The notes beneath the pieces were generated by a model. It was not told the origin of the DNA, did no database searches, and saw only the letters and a program-made list of their open reading frames with translations. From Syngnathus acus (taxonomy: Eukaryota; Chordata; Actinopteri; Syngnathiformes; Syngnathidae): a DNA stretch of 64,000 bases. The stretch spans positions 13,939,976 through 14,003,975 of the forward strand of contig NC_051089.1 in the NCBI RefSeq assembly GCF_901709675.1, given 5' to 3'. Shown here one piece after another: positions 24,965-36,460 of the stretch (the first letter of the stretch is position 1; each line of letters begins with the position of its first letter). A program made the position numbers and the translations under genes.

Positions 24965-25740
24965 GGCTGAGCATCTTTGTGAAGCTGGCGATACAATACA
25001 TACCTCAATATACAGGTCACGATACAATATGTAGCTTGATTTGATTTAGTACAATTTTATATGATGCGATTTATACAGCATGGCCTTACTGCTCCTTAGT
25101 TTATTTTGAACACATCCATGTTCTCAAGTAAGTAGAAATGTGCATATATTATCCATCCATCCATCCATCCATCTTCTTCCGCTTATCCGGGGTCAGGTCG
25201 CAGGGGCAGCAGCTTCAGGAGGGACTCCCAGACTTCCCTCTCCCCAGCCACTTCATCTAGCTCATCCCGGGGGATCCCAAGGCGTTCCCAGGCCAGCCTC
25301 AGCTGGCCCTATGAGACATAGTCTCTCCAGCGCGTCCTGGGTCGTCCCCGGGGTCTCCTACCGTTGGGACATGCCCGGAACACCTCCCCAGGGAGGCGTC
25401 CAGGAGGCAACCTGATGAGATGCCCGAGCCACCTCATCTGGCTCCTCTCAACGTGGAGGAGCAGCGACTCTACTCCGAGTCTCTCCCGGATGACCGAACT
25501 TCTCACCCTATCTCTAAGGGAGAGCCCGGACATCCTGCATATATTATAAATTTATTAAAAAAATAAAATGTTTTTCTCATTCAGATGCTTCCTTCTCATG
25601 TGAGTCGCTGGCATCGCTGCACCCCCTAGTGTCAGGGAGGAGTATCAATACTCAGAACCAAAATATTGATTATGGTATCGATTCTATCAATATCGGTACG
25701 TATCTCGGTAGCGATATTTTACGCACACCCCTAATATTAT
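24965..25740. mobile_element. Possible older repeat split by the LINE
   Basis: Left of the LINE (24965-25100) and right of it (25630-25735) are sequences rich in GATACAATAC, TATCGAT and CGATATT motifs, ending ACGCACACCCCTA. This resembles a MITE family with terminal TAGGGGTGTGCG. The two halves look like one element interrupted by the LINE. The left terminus is poorly preserved. Confidence 0.4.
25153..25536 (-). mobile_element. 5'-truncated LINE, C-terminal end and 3' tail
   Basis: Read on the minus strand this is the last part of a fish non-LTR retrotransposon. It has an open frame ending in the typical C-terminus (SLRDRVRSSVIRERL, MRWLGHLIRLPPGRLPGEVF, RPRGRPRTRWRDYV, then a stop near LRPDPG) and a 3' end of (ATGG)n at 25153-25170. 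The 11-bp duplication GCATATATTAT lies at 25142-25152 and 25537-25547. It is 5'-truncated, as reverse-transcribed LINE copies usually are, and lacks the catalytic domain. The clade is probably L2/CR1-like. Confidence 0.9.
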
Positions 25741-28554
25741 TAGTAGATTTTATTTGTAATGCACTTCAAATTTCAAAGACATCGAGTGCTACACCGTTTA
25801 AAAAAAATTAAGCAACATTTAACTTTTAAGAAACTAAAAGGTTGCAGCAGACAATTGATTAAATAAAAGAACATTTACATCTTGCTTAACCAACGCCCTC
25901 CTGTACATTCGAGTTATGAGTCAGATTTAAGACTAATCTTTGGGAAGTCTATATCATCCAGACATTTACTACATTGATAAAGCAGATTAGGCAAGAGAAG
26001 CACTCAGCAACCAGAGCCCATCTCTGGCTGCATTTCAAATCAACCTTATCGCAGCCTGTTTGTTGTCAGTCTCAACTATCTTTGCTTTTCCTCCCCTCTT
26101 GCCTCTTTCTGACAGTGCCCAGACTACTGTAAACTGGCAGAATTACTCACTCAGATAAGACCTGCAGCAGAGACTAAACTCTTGCGGTCCTCTGGATTAT
26201 CTTGAGCTGTAAACCACCGCAAGGTGTTGCGTACATTTTGAAATCAAGAAAGTCACATTTTTGGCTGAGAGCGATGTGGTTTCACAGCCGAGTGAGTGGC
26301 AGTGCAGGCCCTGTCGTATTGTGCAGCATTACACAAGCGCACATGCCTGTGGATTAGTCATGGGCCCTGTCCTTTCTGTACTATAAGGCAGCAGAGGCCG
26401 CTTGCTATTGTCACAACTGTGTCGCAATACTCCCAAAAATTCTGCAAATGTACAACTTTAGTTTCTAGTTTTCATTGGCATCCAAAGGCACTTATTTAGT
26501 CAAACCTCTGAAGAAAAGTTACCAACAAAAATATCCGAGCAATGACAAAGCAAGAATATCATGAGTGTGCTTTTCTGGAGCTGGATACTTGTTGAGAGCT
26601 GTTACAGGGTTTAACTTCAACAGAATCACTTAAAGCCACTCCACCAATACAAAAGAGAAAATGTTCTTCTCCCACCAAAACAAGCTTCCAGCTCAATCAG
26701 AATTGCTTGTCTCTATTTGAAGGATTAATTACAAAAGACAATTTAAATTAATTTCACAGGAGCAAGATTGCGACAATCAAAACAAAGCATTTCTCTGCAT
26801 CTCTTAGCACCAATGAGTTAATGATGGCAAATGCAAAATGCTGGGAAGTTGAGCTACCGAGGGCAAAGCCTCACTCGTGTAATGACCCACTGAAAAAGGG
26901 GGCTTTGTTCGGTCCGACACAAGCAGGTTACTCTTATAATGACTTCATGTGCATGCCAATGTCTTTCCTCTAAATAATGCGACCATGACTCTTTTTGGGT
27001 CATCCCCATCATGTGAGCTACCAATGCATGACTTCAAATACTACAAGCGGGTGATTTAAAGACATAAAACGGGGGTGTCGGTGGATCAGTAGGAACAAGA
27101 AGTAGGGTATAGGACCTTAAGATAAAATCCAGGGTAAACTATTCTGAACCAATTATGACATTTTAATCAATCATTAAATAACATGGAAAAGGTGAAACTT
27201 GGCAATACAGCAGTTTCCAGAGAGTCTGAACAAACAACAGAACCACTGGACCGACTTAGCCCATCTGAGTGTATAAGACTCACTGTAGTTTAAATTTACT
27301 TTGGGCGACTTACTCATGATTTGAGTGTGCTCAGCTCGTCCTCATAGTTAGATATCTGTTTAAGTCTATTAACTGCATCGTGTGATTAAAAAGCAGCTAA
27401 ATGATTAAACATGGCATTTATCCGGAGTTGGACTCGGCTCTGAAGATGGCAACAAGGTCCACACGTCAGTGACATCGCATCACAAAGCGCGCGCTTCAGC
27501 TTCCTGCAATTTGAAGCCACACGCAATGAATTAAAAGTACGAGACCACTTTGGTATTTATAAATGAGTGAACTGTGAATTGACTTGTGCGTGTGTGAATT
27601 TGGTTTTGTTTTAGTCAATATACCACTGTTTGTATTTTTGCAATGCTGAGAAACATGCTGGCAAACAGTACTTTCTATTAATATACCTGTTCATTTCTGT
27701 TTTCATGAAAAATAATGGACATGTTTTAACAGGGTAATTTATTTGTCAATTTTATTATGGGAAAATGCTTTTTTACAAGCAGTGAATTCATATAGAAAAA
27801 GAACAATAATCTGTAATGAAATTGAATAGTGCTGCTAGAACTGAATCATTATACTGTAGTCCTGCATACATTTCTAAACTCAAGAATAAAATAATTATTT
27901 CTTAACCCGAGTTGAACTGCTCGCTTTATAGCCATATAAAAAGTTCCCAAGTTGAGACAGGAAAAAAAACAAAAGACACATTTGATATCAGATTGAGACT
28001 CTGCATCAGCAGATACTAATAAAACAAATAAATCTGACTTGGATGCAAAAAAATGTGATTGGTACGCTCTATTACGAAAGCAGCATCACAGAAGCAAAGG
28101 TTGAGCTTTCGAGGCACAGCCAAGTGAAGTGAAGCGCTACTGCTGCTGCTGCTATCAACAGACAAGAGCTGACGTGATAAACTGAGGCCAGTTTTTACAA
28201 ATAGCAGACAGAGATTTTGCCGGGTGTCGGATGTCGACAGAGCCCAGTTGCTGGTGTCTCCGCCCGGGCTGCCTCTCATACTACAGCAGCTGCGTCTTCT
28301 CAGACCTCACATTCCCCCAGGACAGGCCCACTTTACTCTCATCACCTGTGCACAGCCCAGGGCTTGACAAGCTCCTGTGGGGAGCAAAGTCATTCTCCTC
28401 AAACCACTAGCAAAGGATGCTTATCTGAAACAAGAATGCAAAAGCCTGTACTTAACCAAAGAAAGAATGAACAGGTCTTGCTCTAATGACCACACAAGGG
28501 CAGCTCTCAAATGACGACATTTAAATAGTTTCATGCACAATACATGTTGCCTTT

Positions 28555-28705
28555 TGGTTCGCATTCTGTACCTGCCCAAGTTCTGAGGTTCTGGATTCAA
28601 CTCTCAGCTTGGGCCTCTTCTTGAGTGGAGTTGCCATGTTCTCGCTGTGCCTCCTCACACATTCCAAACACATTTCATTATTACGTATCTCATTGAGCCA
28701 CGAGT
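28555..28705 (+). mobile_element. SINE fragment (head and body)
   Basis: TGAGGTTCTGGATTCAACTC (decayed B-box) is followed by GTGGAGTTGCCATGTTCTC and CACATTCCAAACAC. This matches the body of the SINE at 10385-10700. The tail is missing; a possible continuation of the same family is at 29025-29160. Confidence 0.6.
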
Positions 28706-29024
28706 GGTTGCGCGCATAGCAAATGTTAGTATTTCGTTGGGGTTCCTAAAAGGTTGCAAAGGGTCGCAAACCGCTTTTTCTCTCGCAAAGAAGTTTTAAA
28801 CATGTTCAAAATTTTATGGGGACAATAAAAACTGTTTGCAGTCATTAAAACGGTTTAAGAATCTCTGGCAAACATCTTTGCAACTGTTTGGAACATTCAA
28901 CAAACACTGACAAAAACACAACATTTGCAATATGCGTAAATCATCCCTGCTTATTGAGATACGGGATTTAGGTTAACATATGTCTAAATTGCTTTTACTA
29001 AGTGTGAATGTGAGAGTGAATAAT

Positions 29025-29160
29025 TGTTTATCTATATGTGCCCTGCAATTGGCTTGAGACCAGTCCAGGGGTGTATCCCACGTCTGGCCCAAAGACTGCT
29101 CTGGCTCATTGGCTGACCCTAATGAGGTCAAACTATCCCTGCTCCATTCTTCTGCCATCC
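29025..29160 (+). mobile_element. SINE/LINE tail fragment
   Basis: TTATCTATATGTGCCCTGCA, ATTGGCTTGAGACCAG and the following CCCTAATGAGG match the 3' half of the SINE at 10385-10700 (which has TATATGTGCCCTGCAATTGG). It contributes the start of the spurious 173-codon plus-strand frame at 29038-29559. Confidence 0.65.
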
Positions 29161-29575
29161 AACCAAGTGGGGGGGGGGAAAAAAAAACTCAGCTCTATGA
29201 CGTGGGAAATTTTCACACATCATAATTGCATCAGCAACTTTCAGTACAACTTTCTTTGCACTCCGTTTTCTTCATTATCAAATATTACGCGGAAACGCAC
29301 AAGGGCTCAAATACGCACGCTGGTTCACACACCTCACCTCAACACACGTAAAACCCATGTTGAGTTTGTATTTGAAAAGCATCGCAAAGCAACAAGTCAT
29401 TGGAACAGTCGCATGCATGACCGTCCCTCCACAAACGCGCCGTGGTTGAGCTTGTCATCGAGCCCACACGCATACCAACATCTCTCGGCAACGATCGTGC
29501 AATGGAGCGCGCCCAGAAGAAAGCTGCCCAAACAAGAAATGACTTGTGAACGTCTGTGAGTTAAAGAACTCTTAC

Positions 29576-29860
29576 CTCCAAGCGAGGACGCCCAAAGTCA
29601 ATTATAGCAGCTGAAGTTCGAATCTGGAGCTTCCCTCCCTCCTCCGTCACCAGCACTGAAATCTTATTTAATTCCCTGCATTTTCACGCCATCCCAACGT
29701 CTTTTTTCTTCTCAGTCGCTCACCTCTGAATAACTCCCTGCAGGTCAAATCTGTGCCGTGGAAGTAGACATTATTTATCCGTGCATGTCATCTGTTTGCT
29801 GGGATTGAGAGACGCTCGTGACTGACGTTGAACCTCCCAACTCTTCTCTGAGCAGCTAAT
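29576..29860 (-). other. MYO9A: Probable MYO9A non-coding first exon
   Basis: On the minus strand CTTGGAG is followed by GTAAGAGT, a strong donor, at 29576. Upstream is GC-richer sequence without a long frame. The position next to SENP8 and the acceptor at 16206 make it the natural 5' UTR exon. The transcription start is a guess. Confidence 0.45.
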
Positions 29861-30109
29861 CAGCGCGGCCCCGTTGACAAGCGCGTACACGAGGTTGAGC
29901 GACATAACAGGAAGCCGACGCAAGACGGCGACGTTCTTTCACATACCGCTTTTTTTTTTTTTTTTTTTTTTTAATAATCAGACTATATGTAAACATATAC
30001 AATATCCGTATGAAACATGCCTAATTCCAGTGTTAAAATAAATTCTGAACAACACGCAATAAACTTTTCCTCTTCTTAACTTTTCCTCCCACTGTCGCAA
30101 ATTGGAATG

Positions 30110-30194
30110 TTTACTCGACGTGGTTTACGGCAGCCGGTGTAAGGAACGAGGTTGGAGCTTCGTACGCCTCTTCAGTCGAATGCTTCTTTTTCAG
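30110..30194 (+). other. SENP8: Probable SENP8 non-coding first exon
   Basis: TTCTTTTTCAG|GTACTGATAG gives a plausible donor at 30194. The sequence just upstream is CpG-containing, with CGACGTGG, GGAACGAGG and TTCGTACGCC. The partner acceptor lies directly before the start codon at 30662. The upstream limit is a guess. Confidence 0.45.
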
Positions 30195-30663
30195 GTACTG
30201 ATAGGAAAACAACCATTCTGATTTGGGCTAGTAAAACGGGTTTAATGAGCCACGGGATGTATATGCGGTTAAATTGTTTTTAATGCTTCTTGTGACGTTG
30301 AGAAAGCTGATATGCATGCTCATGCTAACGCAGCATTGTGCTATGATCAGTAACATGACACGCCACCGTACCATATCATATCAAGAGTAATTATTTCCTT
30401 TACATATACCAGTTACGTGTTTACGCCTTCATAGCATGTTAGTTTCTTTTTGTCCCACGGATGAAGGCACTTTTTAAATTTGCTGCCTGTTTGAATCCAC
30501 ACGGCAGAAGCAGTCCTTGGAAAATTTATCAGGTAGTAGGTGAGTTTAAGTGCACCGGGTCTGATTCACAAATCTGGAAGTGGTAGAAGAGGATTATTAA
30601 TAATTTAAAAATGAATATATTCAAAGTGTTTATTTGGCTGACACTTAAGTGTTTGTTTGAAGG

Positions 30664-31290
30664 ATGGATCCTGTCGTGCTGAGCTACCAGGACAGTCTAC
30701 TTCGACGCTCTGATGTGTCCCTCCTCGAAGGAAACCACTGGCTGAACGACCAAATCATCGGATTTACCTTTGAGTACTTTGCCAGTGAGCGTTTTCGACT
30801 CCTGGGGGAGAGTGTCGTCTTCGTCAGTCCCCAGGTCACTCAGTTTATCAAGTGCGCTTCCTGCCCGGAGGAGTTGGCCGTGTTTCTTGACCCTCTGGAT
30901 CTGGCGTCACGTCATCGCATCTTTTTGGCTGTGAATGACAACGATGACGAGAGCGCTGGCGGCTCACACTGGAGCCTTCTGGTGTACCATCATAAATCCA
31001 ACCACTTTGCTCACTATGACTCTCAAAATGCCAGCAACTCCCAGCATGCCCAGCGCATTGCTAACAAACTAGAACCCATTTTGGGTGCAGGAACGAAAGC
31101 CTTGTTTGCAGAGGAGCCCACTCCTGCACAAGAGAACATATATGACTGTGGCATGTATGTTATTTCTATAGCTGAGGCCTTGTGTGAGAAGCCACACCGG
31201 GCTTTGCAAACTCTCACCCCACCCTTTATTAAGCAGAAGAGAGCAGAATGGTGCAAAATTATCCGGTCTCTCACTCAGAGTGAACTCTGA
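30664..31290 (+). CDS. SENP8: Sentrin-specific protease 8 (NEDD8 protease, DEN1/NEDP1)
   Basis: Cysteine protease that matures NEDD8 and removes it from cullins and other substrates. The whole protein is one exon of 208 codons, close to the 212 of human. The clan CE catalytic residues are in place: His102 in GGSHWSLLVY, Asp119 in FAHYDSQNAS, Gln156 in PTPAQEN and Cys162 in YDCGMYV. The N-terminus (MDPVVLSYQDSLLRRSDV, LEGNHWLNDQIIGF) is typical of SENP8. The start follows an acceptor-like TTTGAAG by one base. The paralogous SUMO proteases are much longer and lack this N-terminus. The gene stands divergently to MYO9A. It appears intact and functional. Confidence 0.98.
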   Translation: MDPVVLSYQDSLLRRSDVSLLEGNHWLNDQIIGFTFEYFASERFRLLGESVVFVSPQVTQFIKCASCPEELAVFLDPLDLASRHRIFLAVNDNDDESAGGSHWSLLVYHHKSNHFAHYDSQNASNSQHAQRIANKLEPILGAGTKALFAEEPTPAQENIYDCGMYVISIAEALCEKPHRALQTLTPPFIKQKRAEWCKIIRSLTQSEL

Positions 31291-31392
31291 TGCACTCTGA
31301 TGGTCACTGTATGCAAAGTTGCATGTACATGAGTGGATTAAAACTTTGGTACGCCTCTCAGTGAAAGAAAATTTCTCAATAATTGTTACTGA

Positions 31393-31398
31393 AATAAA
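31393..31398 (+). terminator. SENP8: SENP8 polyadenylation signal
   Basis: AATAAA in GAAATAAACAATACT, about 100 bases after the stop codon, is the first canonical signal downstream and would give a short 3' UTR ending at about 31.42 kb. Confidence 0.6.
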
Positions 31399-33084
31399 CA
31401 ATACTATTGAATGCAATTTCAAACTTTGGTCAGTTTCAAGTAGTTTCAGTGGTCATTATAGACTACCAACAAGTTTGCCTGTGTATCCTCTATAGAGCTA
31501 TAATGATGCACTTCTAATAAAACAAATCATATTTCAATAACAGTCAGTCTGCAATGGAAGAAAGTGACACTATTTTTGACTCTTTTATGATTCATTCAAC
31601 CAGCACTGTCATGTTTATCTCTAATGTAAGCACTGCAACACGAGATGTGGAAACCCACGAACACCAGCGTGCCTATAAAAGGCATGTTGTCGGTTATACG
31701 TTTTAAGTGAGGACGGAGGCAGCATAATCTGTCATTTTGCTCCATTGTATGAGTTTGGGGCCAGACTCAGATGGACTAGAATTGACAGAATGTGACTTTG
31801 ATGCCATAACTGTAGTCTTGGTTCTCGTCACGCTGGAATTTGAAAAGTGGTCTGTCTGCAACACTGTTGGGTTGAATCCTCTTTTAGATTATTTTAATAA
31901 AATTAGTTTTATCCTAAGATTGTTATCTTTTGTCATGCATTCATTTAGATTGACCCACACTCAAATGTTACAAGATCAAACTTTTAAAGCATCTGTCCGA
32001 CATTCCCTCATAGAGCTTGTCCTCATGAGTGAGCATCAGCTTATCCCCTCTAAGTCACTTATTGGTCACTGTCCTTTAGTCCTCTATAAACAATTTTCAA
32101 TCTTCCAAACTCCTATTGCAATGCAGTTAGGATGTCGTGTTAAACATAAATTAAAACAATACCATTTCTTTTCAACCTAGACCTCAAGACAACATATTGA
32201 ACATTTTGCAAATATTCTCTCATTTTGAGTTTGATGCCAGCAACACCTCCCAAAACTGAGATAATCATTTTGGCTCAAAAGTAAGAACGTCTTGTTTGCA
32301 TTTGTAAAGCCAATTATGACTCAACCATTGATTTCAAGGTAGGGTTTACCAGCCTCGCCTTGCCTAATTACTCAGTCAAACAAAGATATGCCATGCCGTG
32401 AGCAATCGCCACCTTGGCAGCCAGCATACATATGTGCTCAACATTACAAAGTAAGGATAAACACAGATCACCTGTGTTGTGTTGAAGGATGTGAAATGAG
32501 CTGAATGATGCTGGTATACGAGGGAGGACGTCGTCACATGACACTGTCAGAAACACAAACAATACCTAATTGTGAACCACTATCTAAGTGAAGTGACGGG
32601 ACAGGTGCATGACTGCACACCAGTGACATGCGCTTGGGTGTGTTGCAAGAGGCTAAGAGCTGCCAAGAATTTCCACAATCTTCAGCATCTCTTAAAAGCC
32701 TAACAAGGAGGCTACAAAGAGGCTACAAAAGAAGGATGGAATGATGCCAAACATTTCTATGCTTGCACACTGTTAAAATAGTCGCCGTGGCACAAGGTCA
32801 GGAGTTGCGTAAAGCGGGTTACCTCCATGTAAGTAGCACACTTCAAGCATGAAATGAGTAAATTGACATAGGAGTCGAGTTTCTCTTCTGTGTTTATAAG
32901 CTGTCGCTAAAATGTTGAAGTACCAGCCAGGCTTGTCCATTTCTCTTGCCCAAGCTGCTGTCGGTCAATTGTAGAGTGAAGTCAGAAAGCAGCTTAATTT
33001 AACAAGTGTAATATAATAATAGATGACTAGTGTTTGTCTTTACTAGCTCGGATTCAAAGTGTATTTATTTTACACAAAAGAACA

Positions 33085-33145
33085 GTTAAATGCAACAGTT
33101 TTGTTTTTGCTCCCATTTTCTCTTTATGGAAGTAAGAGCTTAAGA
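33085..33145 (+). repeat. Interspersed repeat end (TTTTGTTTTTGCTCCCATTT family)
   Basis: GCAACAGTTTTGTTTTTGCT followed by CCCATTTTCTCTTTATGG resembles the start of a common fish DNA repeat. A longer body of what seems the same family is at 43165-43400, with matching AAAAGCAACACTTTTG. Confidence 0.45.
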
Positions 33146-35366
33146 TTTCTTATCTGCCAACAACTTGAAATGATTTTACTCAAATATCAACACTTCACTT
33201 GAACTCATTAATCCACTTGTCAGGTTCTGTGACCTTACAACCTACAAAGTCAAAGGCCCCAAGTCAAGTTTGAGGTTGAACCAAAACTTGGAAACCTTAA
33301 CTTTCAACTGACTTGAATTAGTCAGTACTGAAAGAAACATGGCTTGAAAAGCCGAGGGATCTAATGAAGTGCAGATGCCGACTCGGGGAACCAAAAAAAA
33401 AAAAAAAAAGTTCACGCAATGCCGATCACTCTTGCCTTTTTCTTTATTATCAGGACTCCGGTCAAACCTATAATAATGTTTTAAATTTCAAAGTCATCCA
33501 CTGAAGAGAAGCAGATACAAGGGAAACACTATTAACTGTGATTTTTAGGTGTCATGGGCGTCATTTATTGTTTTGGTTCATTGCACCGATTTTGTAGAAT
33601 GACAGCTAGCTCTCCAGAGAGTGGGCGGAAACACAAAGAGCCATGGTGGGCTTATGAAACTATAAATATCTCCGGCTATACAATGTGTTACGCCAGCCTA
33701 AAGCAAGTGTAGGCAAATATTTTTCTTTTTTTTTTGTTAGTTGCACAGTAAATTTCGGATGGGACATTTTATTTTAAAATTACTTTATTTGGTCCCTCTC
33801 TGAACACAGAGTAAAAGATTAACACTTGGAAGAGAATCAAATGTGTTCAATTTACACTGAAACAAATTTCGAGTGACATTTACTTAGAAAAAAGATTCAA
33901 GTTTTTTTTCTCACACGGAAATTGTAGGTAAATTGAGACACACAGCCTGCATAAAATTCAGGTGGATAAACACTACACCTTCGCTAATATTCTAATAATA
34001 ATATATTACAGTGATATAGAATGTATGGTCTTAGATCATGTGCTAATCATTAGCAGGTAAGCTATATTTTTATGATATGCTTACATGCACCCACCCATGC
34101 AGAAGCACCCGCTGACAGTCTAAATGACAATTACTGAAGCGTTGCACTGCCTCTGTGGAGGATTTATGAGAGCGGGGGGAAACGTGTAGCCTGAATGTTT
34201 GACCCTGAAGAAAGAGGGTCATTTTTGGGGTTCAAGTGATACTTTTAGATCAACTCCTGCGTTTCAATTCATGATGTTTTTATCTACAATGATTTCCATG
34301 GACTCTCAATTGCAATGCACATGCAGGACATATATAAACGAAACAATTTACACACACACAATGCCACCGTGGACAATTTAGAGTTTTAAATCAACGTAAC
34401 ATGCCTGTTGTCTCAGATCTTTTGTTTCTTAAAATTGAACTGGGAATATAATAATCCACTAATCCTATATCAACAGTATTCTGCTTTCGTAGAAAATTTA
34501 ACAAGGTCCAATAGAGTTTAGGAAACATAAATAAAGATGTGTGTTCAAGCCGCACCTCTCACTTTGTTCCCTGATAAATAGTCATGCATGTCCACGGGTG
34601 CACATCTGTGTTCAAGGCCCTCCAAGCAAGCACCGACTGTGTGCTGATGATCTTCGCGTGTGTAATGGAAACCATTCCCGTGACGTTACAGTCAGTGTTC
34701 TCAATCACAGCCGAGGGGTTAAAGGTCATCTGGGGAGCATTCCCGGACAGACGATATGACTCCCTGAGGGCAGCAGCCCGTCTGGCCATCTGTCCTAACT
34801 TGTCTAACACAACCACAGAAAAGAATCACTGAAACTGAAATATATGTATTTGATAGTGACTGATAATAGTGGAGTGATTTTTTTGATACATGCATACCGT
34901 AGTGCTGTAAAGTACTGTACATTACTTTTTTCCTTGGTTCGAGCAGGCTTTAACACCCGTAATAAATCCTCAAAATGATAAGCAAACGTTCACATCGTGT
35001 AACTCATGACATAGTGTTGGCAAACAATAACATCCCAAAAGACAAATGAGTACAGTAATCCATGACAATATTGTTAAATTCCCTGCTTGTCACAATGAAT
35101 AATCTGTATCAAAAAGACAAAGGTTACCTAATATTGAGAATATATTTGACCACACACTTCATCCATCTTAAATCCAGAGTTTCTTTGGAATAAATTCCTG
35201 TTTTTTGTATGATCCTGATGTCTTCCTTCCAGTTTGCTCCCGCTGTACTGCAGTTATGCTAATCACTTTTAGACTCTCAGATATAAGGGTAGTCTTTTGT
35301 GTTATAATATCCTGGCTATACCTCAGTTGCCAACCTGTATAGAATGAACGAAAATACGGTGAGAGT

Positions 35367-35380
35367 CCGCCCTCTAGTGG
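35367..35380 (-). promoter_or_regulatory. CTCF consensus match
   Basis: The minus strand reads CCACTAGAGGGCGG, which fits all 14 positions of the vertebrate CTCF core CCASYAGRKGGCRS. It lies between SENP8 and GRAMD2A. Binding is inferred from sequence only. Confidence 0.5.
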
Positions 35381-35556
35381 ATGTGAGGATTAATGCTCTC
35401 CGCTTTTTGTTTTTGTAATGCATGGCATGAGCGCTACGAACAAACCATTTATTAAATTTTTCATTCTCCTGCAATGAACGTTTGGCTTGCTGTAAGTCAG
35501 ATATGAATATCTATTTTCCCGGGTGTATGTTTTCAAAGTTTTTATATAAAGGAAAT

Positions 35557-35760
35557 TGGTGAATTTATAGGTGCATCTTTTCTCATGAAATTAGAAAGTT
35601 TTTATTTCAGAAGTTCAATTAAAAAAGTAAAGTCCATGTGCAGTTTCATTAATTTCAGAAGGCCAATACATAATCTCTATTTTAAATCAGATTTGTTTCG
35701 TATGTAAATTATTGATGTTACTATCATTTGTTTGATGTTTAAGTATTTAAACTAATTATA
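35557..35760 (+). repeat. Interspersed fish repeat (GGTGCATCT family)
   Basis: TAGGTGCATCTTTTCTCATG with AAATTAGAAAG, TTTATTTCAG and AAGTTCAATTAAAAAAGT matches the layout of a widespread fish repeat beginning AGGTGCATCTCAATAAATTA. It is diverged and has no coding capacity. Confidence 0.55.
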
Positions 35761-36114
35761 GAAATGACACACAAAGCTTCCTGGTCTGGTCTGTCGTAAT
35801 TTTAATCAACAAGGAGCTCATCGCTAAACTAGAGCGACAACCAGTTCGCAAAAATCAACATACTATTCTTCAACAAAGTCAAGATAACATTTACGCTCAT
35901 CATTAGTATGAGTGAGCACTTCATTTGAAATTTATAAAACAAACTACTCTTTGAGAACAGATGAATACATCTATAAATAGACATATGTTACTAAATTACG
36001 AAATTGCATTCACATTGTAATTAACACACAAGGTGTTATTGCTTCATCATATTAGTTTAAAAATCTTTTCAATTAGTCAAGTGCTGCAACCTCCGTTGCA
36101 TAAATACCTTTAAA

Positions 36115-36460
36115 GGTGACAACTCAGTACCTCCATTCAAGAATCATCGATCCATCCATCCATCCATCCATCCATCCATCCATCCATCCATCCATCCATC
36201 CATCCATCCATCCATCCATCCATCCATCCATCCATCCATCCATCCATCCATCCATCCATCCATCCATCCATCCATCCATCCATCCATCCATCCATCCATC
36301 CATCCAACACACCTAAGGACAATTTAGAGTTATCAATGAACCTAACGTGCTTGTTTTTAGGAAGAAGCCACTCAAGCATGGGGAGTACATGCAAACATCA
36401 GAGCTGAAATTCGAACCCCTGAACTGTGAGGCACGTTTTAACCACTGTGCAACAACGATA
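36115..36460 (-). mobile_element. SINE, minus orientation, with (ATCC)n tail
   Basis: Read on the minus strand: a head near GTTGCACAGTGGTTAAAACG, then GGGGTTCGAATTTC (B-box), ACTCCCCATGCTTGAGTGG, TCTAAATTGTCCTTAGGTGT, and a (GGAT)n tail at 36150-36305. It is the same family as 10385-10700 in opposite orientation. The tail has grown to about 155 bp. Confidence 0.8.
36150..36305. repeat. (ATCC)n microsatellite, about 155 bp
   Basis: Nearly perfect tetranucleotide array of about 39 units. The histidine/proline/serine and tryptophan/methionine/aspartate/glycine frames across it are artefacts. Confidence 0.98.

Larger units (their letters stand above)
16207..29575 (-). other. MYO9A: MYO9A 5' intron
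   Basis: About 13.4 kb between the presumed non-coding first exon and the first coding exon. It contains a foldback repeat (24.49-24.89 kb), a truncated LINE (25.15-25.54 kb), SINE pieces (28.56-28.70 and 29.03-29.16 kb) and one coding-like fragment (18.94-19.17 kb). The rest, including 19.2-24.4 and 25.8-28.5 kb, is AT-rich sequence in which I see no exon, RNA gene or long open frame that I would defend. Confidence 0.65.
29560..30195. promoter_or_regulatory. Probable shared divergent promoter MYO9A/SENP8
   Basis: The interval is richer in CpG than its surroundings (for example GCGCGGCCCCG, GACGCAAGACGGCGACG). It lies between a minus-strand splice donor at 29576 and a plus-strand donor at 30194, the likely first exons of MYO9A and SENP8. 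The two genes are also neighbours in human 15q23. A poly-T run of about 22 bases at 29950-29971 lies in the middle. Transcription starts are not determinable by eye. Confidence 0.6.

Noticed and set aside
25140-25415. 91-codon proline/serine-rich plus-strand frame
   Set aside because: Antisense of the truncated LINE.
28016-28486. Overlapping open frames on both strands
   Set aside because: Moderate GC content gives long frames by chance; no splice sites or domain fits.
29038-29559. 173-codon plus-strand open frame
   Set aside because: It begins in a SINE tail, runs through the promoter-proximal region, has no domain or hydrophobic pattern, and overlaps the MYO9A leader region in antisense.
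31737-32180. 147-codon plus-strand open frame downstream of SENP8
   Set aside because: AT-rich codons, no recognisable family, no splice or promoter context; likely chance.
36116-36394. Histidine/proline/serine- and tryptophan/methionine/aspartate/glycine-rich frames
   Set aside because: Translations of the (ATCC)n microsatellite.
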